Shown here: one piece after another, positions 36,601 through 47,300 of the stretch
How the letters are laid out: each line of letters begins with the position of its first letter
Numbering within the stretch: the first letter of the stretch is position 1
Assembly: GCA_039566865.1 (NCBI GenBank)
Contig: CM076960.1
Coordinates: 10,950,501 to 11,014,500, forward strand
Direction: 5' to 3'
DNA length: 64,000 bases
DNA from: Aurelia coerulea
Taxonomy: Eukaryota; Cnidaria; Scyphozoa; Semaeostomeae; Ulmaridae
Notes under the pieces: generated by a model
Databases searched by the model: none
Told to the model about the DNA's origin: nothing
The model's input: only the letters and a program-made list of their open reading frames with translations
Made by a program: the position numbers and the translations under genes

Positions 36601-38690
36601 AAAATCACCCCAGTGCTCCCCGGTTCATACATCTATGATTTTCAAAGTTTCATGCCAAAATAAAATGTGTTCTCGTCATTTCTCTGCTACGCACCGGTGT
36701 AGACAAAGTACAAGTAACGTGGTTTTCGATTTCTTGCGGTTGGATCTTTGTACAAACATCAGGTCAAGTGAGGTCACACGCATATCTTAAGAATATGGGC
36801 AAGCCCAAATCTATCTCAATTCCGACATAATCCAAATTGCTTGTCAGTATTAGCACTAGACAAACCTCGTTCCCATATCCCAAAAGGATTCTGCGATTGC
36901 TACCAGTCTGTTACCCTGGGAACCAGAATCAGTGTAAAAGCCTGTTTGAAGAGGTAAGGATGGGAGGGGGCACTATGTGTAGTGTATTTAGGAGGATCGC
37001 TAAGGGTGCAGAGGGAGTGGGTGATATGTATATTTAGGGTATTGGGGACGTGGCATCTGGAAGGGTATCGTTTTCGCGATTTTGGTATAAGGAACGGTAC
37101 CAGTTACAAGATTCTAAAATATAAGAACAACAAGAAATGAAGGTAGGCTCTGCCTGGGGATGGGGGGGGGCTTAAATTTTCTTATGTCCATTGTACGGGG
37201 CTGTGCCATCTCTTAGGGTACCTTCTCATGATAGATTCTGGATTTATGGGTATGCTTTTCAATAATTTTCTATGTTTTTCAGATTTATGGGTATCACTTT
37301 TCGGAAAACTTCATTCATGGGTTAAATTGTTCGGCTTTCCGGATTTATGGGAAAACTTTTCGGAAATTTTTTGGATTTATGTTATACTTTTTAGAAATTC
37401 TTCCAGATTTATGGATGGTAGTCTTACTTTTTCAATGGCACAACCCCGTATCAAGTTAACGTCACTAAACCACTAAGTCCATTTTTGTAAAGTTTCTTGT
37501 CGCAGAGTCCTGTCCATATATTTCTTTGCAAGCCTGTTTCACATGGAGGTTAAGCTTACAATAGAAATCCAGACCCGATAGCGGTGTCGAGCGATGGGGA
37601 CCTTGGGTGGGGAGCAGTGACGGGGACGGTTGTTGTCGTTGCTGTTGCTTCAGCCACTGTTCTGATTGTTCACCATTATATTATGGCCTGATAGCTAATG
37701 TGAAACCGGCTCAAACATTTATTCGTGAAATGTCTTTATAACTAGCATTTCTGTCTGTATTTGTTGTAGCGTTGTATTGTTGTTAGTAGTTTACATTAGT
37801 TGTGTTTTAGTTTATTTTAATCCCAGGGGGCAGACATGATATTTTGCTCCTCCTGGCAGCGTCCTTGTAGTATGGTATAGTAGATCGGAGGTAGGGTATT
37901 AAGTCATTCTTGTAGTCAACTTTACTATTGAATATAAAGAGCCCGTATCATGGAAACTTTCTTAGGCCAAAATTGCAACAAAATATACGTACCCTTGGGC
38001 AGACTAGAAATCCGAAAAAGTATCACTTCGCCACGGCATATCCCCGGGTACCTTTACAATGGAGGAACCTCCCGCCCATGCTTCCTCCAAAGAAGATGCT
38101 GTGGGGGTTTCATTTTGAGGCTAGGACCTGAGAATCATGGAAAGACTGAGCAGTGTTTCATTCTTGATATAGGTCTAGCAACATTTTCCATGCCGTGTGA
38201 ATGCTCAAGCTCCCAAAATAATTGTTGGCAATTTTGACTTAGTGAGGGCCAAATTTTGGCTATATATCTCTAGAAAATACGAAATTGTGGCAATTTCTTC
38301 CATAGTAAGGCCAAATCGTTGCAAAAACTGTAAGCAAAATACTAAACCATTGGTCTAAAAAATAGACTACTTAATGGTATCAATTTCATATATAAGATTG
38401 TATAATTGCACACCTGGCTCGCAGTATTTTGGAGAATAATGGTAGCTGTATGGCCAAAAAAAGTTGTGTGTAGTGTTTGGTCATTTCATCCCTAAAATTC
38501 TACATTCACGTAAGGTCATTGAACACCGCAAGCCTTGCTTTTTGCAATGGATTTAGAAATGACTACTAGCCCCTAAAATAAGTGTGAATCTAACTCACTA
38601 TATGGAGTAGGAAATCGAAACTGTGGATCAGTATTTGATAAAAAAAATGTGCACCAGAAGAAAAGCGGACGCAAAAAAACATCAAAAATC
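36601..38690. other. No gene seen; degraded dispersed repeats
   Basis: Short ORFs only. Around 37230-37420 an imperfect GGATTTATGGG/CTTTTCGGAAA motif recurs about five times. The block at 37150-37215 resembles 25600-25670. Nothing here supports a gene. Confidence 0.4.
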
Positions 38691-39349
38691 AATAGAGGAA
38701 CCGAATCAACGATAATGGCAGCGCAGGAACAAGCAATACGCACCAATATCATTAAAGCAAAGATCGATAAAACACAAGAAGAAAGTAAATGCAGAATGTG
38801 TGGACAGGTAGATGAAACGGTGAACGATATCATTAGTGAATGCAGTAAGTTGGCTCAAAAAGAGTACAAACGTCGACATGATTGGGTTGGAAAACGAATC
38901 CATTGGGAAGTGTGTCGTAAAAATGGAATCGAAGTAAAGCCAAAGTGGTACGAACATCAGCCAGAATCTGTACAAGAAAATGAGATATGCAAGATATTGT
39001 GGGATTTTAACGTCCAAACTGACCATGTGATTGAAGCTAGACGTCCTGATATGATTGTGATAGATAAAGAAAAAAGTTCGCTACAATCGTAGACTTTGCC
39101 GTTCCCTACGATACGAGAGTAAACGCTAAGGAGGTAGAAAAGATTGAAAAATATCAAGACCTTGCACGAGAGATAAAAAAGTTATGGGGCATGAGGGTGA
39201 CAGTCATCCCAATAGTGATAGGAGCACTTGGAACAACACCAAAGAAGCTGAAGAAAAGATTGGAGGACATTGGAATAGAGACACGGGTTACTGAGTGGCA
39301 GAAAACTGTGATCTTACATTCTGCCAGGATCCTGAGAAAGGTTCTCTAG
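38691..39349 (+). pseudogene. Non-LTR retrotransposon C-terminus with zinc motif and restriction-like endonuclease, frameshifted
   Basis: The open frame to 39092 carries the post-reverse-transcriptase region TESTIMAAQEQAIRTN, a cysteine motif (CRMCG, then SEC), the conserved HDWVGKRIHWEVC block, and ARRPDMIVID, which matches the PD...D part of a restriction-like endonuclease. The frame then stops, but the next frame at once continues with IVDFAVPYD and a helical region through to a stop at 39347-39349. A single-base loss in the run of A near 39070-39077 would explain this. The 5' portion, including the reverse transcriptase catalytic core, is missing, as expected of a 5'-truncated insertion. 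It is followed by a TAA-type tract. Closely similar tails are common in anthozoan predicted proteins, from memory. Confidence 0.85.
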
Positions 39350-39420
39350 ATTTGAGAAATCTTGTTGATGCCAAACCCCGAGAACACATTACCACTGACA
39401 TTTAGTGAGCAACAAATGTA

Positions 39421-39441
39421 CATAATAATGATAATAATAAT

Positions 39442-39489
<48 letters not shown>
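39421..39489 (+). repeat. (AAT)n microsatellite between the LINE and Penelope-like remnants
   Basis: About 65 bp of ATA/AAT units with a few GAT and ATT interruptions. It is followed by three tandem TTGGTCAA words. It may be the simple-sequence tail of the LINE or the target of the Penelope-like element. Confidence 0.95.
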
Positions 39490-40556
39490 TGGTCAATTGG
39501 TCAATTGGTCAAAGGAAAAGATAAATTTTCTCGATGTTCAGGTGATAAGGGAGGGTGATCGATTAATCACAGATTTGTTTACTAAGCCAACGGATACTCA
39601 CCAACTCCTTCATCGTACCTCATGTCATCCTGGTCATACTAAAAAGGGTATACCGTATAGCCAGGCCCTGCGAATTAGGCGGATTTGTTCTGAGGATCGC
39701 TTTTTTAATGAGAGGGTAGGGGAACTTAAGGGGTGGCTGTTTAATAGGGGCTATGGTGAAAATGGGGTTCTGGAGCAAATCAGCAAAGTTCGCGGCCGCG
39801 ATCGCTTAAGTCTTTTGGATAGGCAACCTAAAAATAAGGACGACAAGAGAATACCTCTGGTTCTTACGTACCATCCAGCTCTCAACAAAGTTTATGACAT
39901 TTTAAAAGAAAATTCAAAACTCCTTTTGGTAGATAATGAACACAAAGCGTTGTTCCAAAACAAGGTATTTTTGTCGTTTCGGAAGGCCAAAAGTCTTAAA
40001 GATGAACTTGTTAGAGCAAAATTGCCAGTTGTTGGTGAGACTCCGTTGGTTAAGGGTACCTACAGGTGCAATGGCAGGAAGAGTTGCCAGATCTGCAACG
40101 TCATAACTGAGGGGGATAATTTTGAAAACTCGGACGAAAATCGATCTTTCAAAAATTTTTCGGGGAGGTATAACTGCAACTCAGAGAATGTAGTGTATTT
40201 GCTACAATGTGAGGTTTGCAACAAAAAGTATATAGGTAGCACCAAAACAAAATTTAGGCAAAGATTCAATGTTTACAAATCATATTTCAGATCTTACGCA
40301 CGCAAACATAACGAGGGATCACTTGGGAGGGGTAAATTAATCCCACAAGCAAACTTTTTCAGTCATTTCTTTGAGGGGAGCCACAATGGTAAATTCACGG
40401 TTAGGGTTAAAATGATTGATGGGGCTGATGGTGTCTTTTCATTGCGACGTAAGGAACTTTTTTGGCAATACAGGCTGGGAACTTTTTTTACCCAAAGGTT
40501 TGAATGAACGGGCTGCAGATGTAGAACTCGATATGTTTGCGTGTGGCGTGGCCTAA
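39488..40556 (+). pseudogene. Penelope-like reverse transcriptase C-terminus plus GIY-YIG endonuclease, truncated and frameshifted
   Basis: The open frame begins with the RT thumb-side motif INFLDVQV, TDLFTKPTDTHQLLH, CHPGHTKKGIPYSQALR, which is typical of Penelope-like elements. Next comes a cysteine-rich linker (CNGRKSCQIC) and the GIY-YIG domain: VVYLLQCEVCNKKYIGSTKT, with the active-site Arg nearby in RQRF and the Glu in RRKELFW. The frame stops at 40507, but shifting by one base after a run of seven T (40483-40489) gives the conventional PKGLNE ending and a stop at 40554-40556. The fingers and palm of the RT, with the catalytic aspartates, are missing. Codons upstream of 39488 in this frame come from LINE tail and microsatellite and are not part of the protein. 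Confidence 0.9.
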
Positions 40557-41014
40557 TTCCTGCCATGGTATCTGATGTCTCTGGGGGGTTTTGCTGGCAG
40601 TGCTCTATGGTCTTCCTATTTGGCTTCATGTTTTTTTGCATGTGGCGTTAGGGTGGAATCCCCTATCAAGCCATTCAGGATTCAGCAATTTGCGAATCAT
40701 TGAAAGGCTAGATGGGAGGGTCGTGGGGTTGCCGGCTGGATCCCTTGGAGGTTTGGTCTGTGATTATTTTGATCCTCCAGGGTGAACATTTCCTAATGTG
40801 CCAACCATTTCATTTTCTTGTTTACGCTAAAAAACAGTTTGGAACAAAACGTGATTTTCATTCCCACTTGGTTTTAATTTCGGGGGTAGTCATGTTTCCT
40901 GGGAATAGGGTTCTTTGTAGTAAAAATGTAATTTTACTTTATCTTTAGTTTTACCTTGCCTTGTTTATCACGTACACGTAGTATAAATTCTCGGTTGTCC
41001 TTTAGAAAGTAGTG

Positions 41015-41038
41015 CTGACGAAGATTTTTAATCGAAAC
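41015..41038 (+). ncRNA. Hammerhead-ribozyme-like core in the Penelope-like element
   Basis: CTGACGA (41015-41021) is followed by A, a four-pair hairpin GATT-TTT-AATC, then GAAAC (41034-41038). This is the order of a hammerhead catalytic core: CUGANGA, stem II, GAAA. Penelope-like elements are known to carry minimal hammerhead motifs. There is one extra A before stem II, and stems I and III are not convincing by eye, so activity is uncertain. Confidence 0.5.
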
Positions 41039-41068
41039 GTTCCAAGATTTTAACAGTTGCGTTTTTAT

Positions 41069-41070
41069 TT

Positions 41071-41138
<68 letters not shown>
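41069..41138 (+). repeat. (AAT)n microsatellite at the inner edge of arm B
   Basis: About 23 units of AAT, ending where arm B homology begins. The mirror position in arm A has (ATC)n. Confidence 0.96.
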
Positions 41139-41553
41139 GAATGTGTTGATATATCTTGGTATGATCGTAATTATGAATCAAATTGGTGGAAAAATAGTTG
41201 CTTTTAGAGCATCTCTCTCTCCCTCACAGTGGTCAATTCAAGGCATACGCCCCCGCAGAAGTCATGCCCTGCTCTATGCCCTGCTCTATGAGCACTAATT
41301 GAGCTGGGATTGACAAAAAGCACGTGTGCGTAAGATAAGAAAAACTAACTGTTATCATGAGTGTCAGCAAACATCTTCATATCTTTAGTGACCTTTGCTT
41401 GCTTTCAGAAATGAAAATTGAGACAAATGATCGAGATATTTAAGCCGCAAGATCCGCTAGCAGCACATTTCCATTAATCCTTAAACAAACAAGACCGCCG
41501 GAGAGCGACCGCTTGATGCAGACAATTCACAATTTAACATTGTGCATTCGTGC

Positions 41554-42129
41554 CAGTGGCGTAACGCAGTTTAGGCTACCTTAGTTCAAGAACTAAGGGC
41601 CCCCGATCAAAAGGGGCCCCCGACAAATTGTTCGTATTGTGTGCTTTTTGACCATACTGTGCTAAAAGTACACAACACTGAATTTTCATTCCGTTTTCGT
41701 TCATTCCCTAAAATTTGTCTCGAAACTTTATTCTTGTTAGCAAGAGCACCTAATAACATACTGTGACTTTGCATTATGTTTACTAAAATTCTTTTTAAAA
41801 CTATTGTGTATATTCGCAAAATTCGCATGGATAACTTTCAGGTATAAAGGGAGAACACTTAGTCTGCACTAAATTTACTGCACCTATTGCCCTAATACTG
41901 TCCGCAGAAGCTTTAAATTTAGTTTTTTGAAACGCAATTCATATAAATGTGCTAAATTTACTGTTGACTTTTCCAATGTAAACAATTTCTTTTCAACATA
42001 ACGTGGATTTCTTGAGGTTTTAAAGGGCATGGTTTCAAAAATTTACGCACCACCCCGAACCCCCTTCCAACATAAGGGCCCCATCTTACCAAACTCCTAC
42101 GGGCCCCGAGTGTCTCCGTTACGCCACTG
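41554..42129. mobile_element. hAT-type MITE, copy in arm B
   Basis: Mirror image of 22903-23478: same 576-bp length, same CAGTGGCGTAACG termini, and the same 8-bp target duplication read on the other strand (ATTCGTGC at 41546-41553 and 42130-42137). Confidence 0.92.
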
Positions 42130-43369
42130 ATTCGTGCACTGTGGTCTTGAGAGGATGGGTGATGTAAAATTATTTTCTTCTCCACGAAAATGCACTTCCA
42201 GCCTGTATATGCCCTGAAACATCCGCACCCAAACTTGGAAGATTTACAAACTTGGAAGATTTACCACGATCGAATTTGGAAACATTTCGCTGAAGAGTAC
42301 AGGCAATTGATTTTTGTGAAGTTTGTGAAGTTTGTGAAGTATAGGCAATTGATTTTTGATAGGAAACCGTGGTTGGGAACTATGCAGTTGAGAAGATTTC
42401 GGTTCAATCGATCTATTTTGGTTGATAAATGGTGCAAGCAAATTTTAGCTATGAAAGAAGGCACAGAATCGTTTTGTTGATGAATGATGATCAGGTTCTT
42501 GCTTGTGATTCTTTAGCCGAAAATACATTATGAAATAGTCGGATCTGCAGATTCAAATCTATGGACATTGAGAAACTCGAAAAATCTTTGTATTAAGCAT
42601 TTGAAGCCGCACGAATACCAACCAGAGATCGAAGTTTAACAACAAAAAACTCAAAATGCATTATTGCAAGAACGAGAAAACCACTTGCACAATGAATGGT
42701 GCAAGTTTGGCCGCCAAGCAAAACCAGACGTCGGACTGTTGTTGTTGCTGTTGTTGCAATTTCCATCACAGCATGTCATTGACATGGTTGATTGACATTA
42801 GCGCTAGTGAGCCAATGAGCGCCAAAGTAAATCGACCAAATATTTGATTGAAATATAATCCCATGCACGCTACCTCAACGGTCTTTCCTGTCGTCGTGAT
42901 CGTAACTACGCATGACGGTCGCTATCATGTCAGTTGAAACTTACGAAGCAAATCGTTGAAGATGCAAGATACCTATGCATTGCATGGAGAAATGAAAGAT
43001 AGCTAACAGTAACTAAGACCAGGCCAAGGGCCATCGTTGTTGGTTCATGTATTATCAAATGCATAGCAAGTCGTTGAATTGAGAGAAGCCAAATGGATCT
43101 GTAAGTTATTAGTTATCCACATCTTTGACGGAAATTTCATTTAGATACAACGTGAGAAACGATGAACAATCACTCGGCTTCTTTAAAGCCAATTCCATGC
43201 CTACAGGAAGGAAGTATTTCAGCTTCATTTTCGACGCATCGAGCATATCAAAAAGTACCTCATGGATAAAGTATCTCGTTAATATAGTGCAAACAAAAAA
43301 TGCTTTTGAAAATAGTTAAAAGAGTTAGTTGAACAGTACACAGTACATGCACATTTTGATCCGCGACTA

Positions 43370-43683
43370 CACGTATTTTTTACAAGAAACCGCTTACAAC
43401 AAACGGTAGCCTCGATTTTTCGAAGGTTAAGAAAGAACCCTACACAATAATATGCAGTTCTGTTTCTGGGACATTATTGTGAGCGCGAATTTTGCCTTTG
43501 ACTTGTTTTGAGATCTTACCAAGTAATTTGGGAACCCTTGAGATAAATGAAAATTTACTCTACACTGCACTTCCGACATTGAAAATATACAAAATAGTAA
43601 GAAACTTTTAGAAGCAAAATGAGCATAAAATTAGGAAACTGCCTACCATCCCCGGACCTTAGTTTCTTGAAAAAAGATACGTG
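43370..43683. mobile_element. CACGTAT-type MITE, mirrored copy in arm B
   Basis: Mirror image of 21349-21662, same 314-bp length, with a visible single-base difference (CCCCGGACC against GGTCTGGGG read inverted). Confidence 0.75.
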
Positions 43684-44339
43684 CAGCTTGTTACACTGAA
43701 AGGGAGCATGAAGAGTAAAAAGCGCTGAAAACAGTGAAAACATGGTATATACACTTGTCCTTCTTGTGTGGAAGAAACTCCTATTTCAGAATACTGAGGA
43801 AGATTTTCATCTCCCTGATATTTTGGAAATTTTTTCCTTCATTTCTGTCCCCTTTGCTGTAATAACATGAATTTCAATATTCACGCAGGTAGAACAACGA
43901 ATTTGAGATCACTAAATAGAAAGATCACACGCAGATAGAAACGGAGTCGCAGCTCCCAACAAACTTCCCAACAACACATTTGCTGTACATTTGCGATCTC
44001 AATGTCGATAAGGAAAAAGACTTACCACAAAGTTCGTGCGTTTCAGCTTGACTACCCTCGCGTTACCAAAAAATACAAACACGAAATTAATCGAAAGTAA
44101 GTTTACTGTTGATATGGATAGACAAATATGAAGAAGACCTTGATCGATTATAACCATCTTAACAAATGCAGTGTGATACATGGTTTGTCATGTTCTAATG
44201 ATTCTTCAGCAAATTTGCCAACAGAAACAGATCCAGGCTTGGATTCAAATCTCCTTCAGCTCTTCACAAGAATAACGCGGAAGATTCAGCACAAAAGATG
44301 GAAACGAAGACTTTAAGCATCGGAGCTTCGGCAAGAGAG

Positions 44340-47300
44340 GGGCCATGCATAAATGTTCCACTTTTTTCTCAATTCTCTCAGGCTTTAGGACTCAGGTTAA
44401 GGATAGAGTATGAGCCCCTAATTTCTTTCCTATGGATTGCGTTCTCTAACGGGTAAAGACAGCCCATTTTCATTGTTTGGTATAGAACGCAATGCTTGGA
44501 GGGAGAAGAGGGGCCATGCATAAATTTTCTGCTTTTACACAACTTTCCAAGGTTTTAGGACTCAGGTTAAGGATAGAGTATGAGCCCCTAATTTCTTTCC
44601 TATGGATTGCGTTCTCTAACGGGTAAAGACAGCCCATTTTCATTGTTTGGTATAGAACGCAATGCTTGGAGGGAGAAGAGGGGCCATGCATAATTTTTCT
44701 GCTTTTTCTCAATTTTCCCAGGTTTTAGGACTCAGATAAAGGATAGAGTATGAGCCCCTAATTTCTTTCCTATGGATTGCGTTCTCTAACGGGTAAAGAC
44801 AACCCATTTTCATTGTTTGGTATAGAACGCAATGCTTGGAGAGAGAAGAGGGGCCATGCATAATTTATCTGCTTTTTCTCAATTTTCCCAGGTTTTAGGA
44901 CTCAGGTAAAGGATAGAGTATGAGCCCCTAATTTCTTTCCTATGGATTGCGTTCTCTAACGGGTAAAGACAGCCCATTTTCATTGTTTGGTATAGAACGC
45001 AATGCTTGGAGGGAGAAGAGGGGCCATGCATAATTTTTCTGCTTTTTCTCAACTTTCCCAGGTTTTAGGACTCAGGTTAAGGATCGAGTATGAGCCCCTA
45101 ATTTCTTTCCTATGGATTGCGTTCTCTAACGGGTAAAGAAAGCCCATTTTCATTGTTTGGTATAGAACGCAATGCTTGGAGAGAGAAGAGGGGCCATGCA
45201 TAATTTCTCTGCTTTTTCTCAACTTTCCTAGGTTTTAGGACTCAGGTTAGGATAGAGTATGAGCCCCTAATTCCTTTCCTATGGATTGCGTTCTCTAACG
45301 GGTAAAGACAGCCCATTTTCATTGTTTGGTATAGAACGCAATGCTTGGAGGGAGAAGAGGGGCCATGCATAATTTTTCTGCTTTTTCTCAACTTTCCCAG
45401 GTTTTAGGACTCAGGTTAAGGATAGAGTATGAGCCCCTAATTTCTTTCCTATGGATTGCGTTCTCTAACGGGTAAAGACAGCCCATTTTCATTGTTTGGT
45501 ATAGAACGCAATGCTTGGAGGGAGAAGAGGGGCCATGCATAATTTTTCTGCTTTTTCTCAACTTTCCTAGGTTTTAGGACTCAGGTTAAGGATAGAGTAT
45601 GTGCCCCTAATTTCTTTCCTATGGATTGCGTTCTCTAACGGGTAAAGACTGCCCATTTTCATTGTTTGGTATAGAACGCAATGCTTGGAGGGAGAAGAGG
45701 GGCCATGCATAATTTTTCTGCTTTTTCTCAACTTTCCCAGGTTTTAGGACTCAGGTTAAGGATAGAGTATGAGCCCCTAATTTCTTTCCTATGGATTGCG
45801 TTCTCTAACGGGTAAAGACAGCCCATTTTCATTGTTTGGTATAGAACGCAATGCTTGGAGGGAGAAGAGGGGCCATGCATAATTTTTCTGCTTTTTCTCA
45901 ACTTTCCTAGGTTTTAGGACTCAGGTTAAGGATAGAGTATGTGCCCCTAATTTCTTTCCTATGGATTGCGTTCTCTAACGGGTAAAGACAACCCATTTTC
46001 ATTGTTTGGTATAGAACGCAATGCTTGGAGAGAGAAGAGGGGCCATGCATAATTTCTCTGCTTTTTCTCAACTTTCCCAGGTTTTAGGACTCAGGTTAAG
46101 GATAGAGTATGAGCCCATAATTTCTTTCCTATGGATTGCGTTCTCTAACGGGTAAAGACAGCCCATTTTCATTGTTTGGTATAGAACGCAATGCTTGGAG
46201 GGAGAAGAGGGGCCATGCATAATTTTTCTGCTTTTTCTCAACTTTCCCAGGTTTTAGGACTCAGGTTAAGGATAGAGTATGAGCCCCTAATTTCTTTCCT
46301 ATGGATTGCGTTCTCTAACGGGTAAAGACAGCCCATTTTCATTGTTTGGTATAGAACGCAATGCTTGGAGGGAGAAGAGGGGCCATGCATAATTTTTCTG
46401 CTTTTTTTCAACTTTCCTAGGTTTTAGGACTCAGGTTAAGGATAGAGTATGTGCCCCTAATTTCTTTCCTATGGATTGCGTTCTCTAACGGGTAAAGACA
46501 GCCCATTTTCATTGTTTGGTATAGAACGCAATGCTTGGAGGGAGAAGAGGGGCCATGCATAATTTATCTGCTTTTTCTCAATTTTCCCAGGTTTTAGGAC
46601 TCAGGTAAAGGATAGAGTATGAGCCCCTAATTTCTTTCCTATGGATTGCGTTCTCTAACGGGTAAAGACAACCCATTTTCATTGTTTGGTATAGAACGCA
46701 ATGCTTGGAGAGAGAAGAGGGGCCATGCATAATTTTTCTGCTTTTTCTCAACTTTCCCAGGTTTTAGGACTCAGGTTAAGGATAGTGTATGAGCCCCTAA
46801 TTTCTTTCCTATGGATTGCGTTCTTTAACGGGTAAAGACAGCCCATTTTCATTGTTTGGTATAGAACGCAATGCTTGGAGGGAGAAGAGGGGCCATGCAT
46901 AATTTTTCTGCTTTTTCTCAACTTTCCCAGGTTTTAGGACTCAGGTTAAGGATAGAGTATGAGCCCCTAATTTCTTTCCTATGGATTGCGTTCTCTAACG
47001 GGTAAAGACAGCCCATTTTCATTGTTTGGTATAGAACGCAATGCTTGGAGGGAGAAGAGGGGCCATGCATAATTTTTCTGCTTTTTCTCAACTTTCCTAG
47101 GTTTTAGGACTCAGGTTAAGGATAGAGTATGTGCCCCTAATTTCTTTCCTATGGATTGCGTTCTCTAACGGGTAAAGACTGCCAATTTTCATTGTTTGGT
47201 ATAGAACGCAATGCTTGGAGGGAGAAGAGGGGCCATGCATAATTTTTCTGCTTTTTCTCAACTTTCACAGGTTTTAGGACTCAGGTTAAGGATAGAGTAT

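Larger units (their letters stand above)
39488..41068 (+). mobile_element. 5'-truncated Penelope-like element
   Basis: A remnant containing the end of the reverse transcriptase and the GIY-YIG endonuclease, a 3' untranslated region of about 500 bp with a hammerhead-like motif, and (AAT)n tracts on both flanks. The start is placed where Penelope-type protein sequence begins after the microsatellite. The end is placed at the second (AAT)n tract. Confidence 0.85.
41139..44340 (-). repeat. Arm B of the large inverted repeat
   Basis: Reverse complement of arm A (20690-23924), including the satellite junction, both MITEs and the short tandem words. Differences are sparse and mostly single bases, densest within about 100 bp of the microsatellite. 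The longest frame (42190-42480, plus; mirrored at 22552-22842, minus) contains a tandem KFV repeat made by the 9-bp repeat and is not recognisable. Confidence 0.95.
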
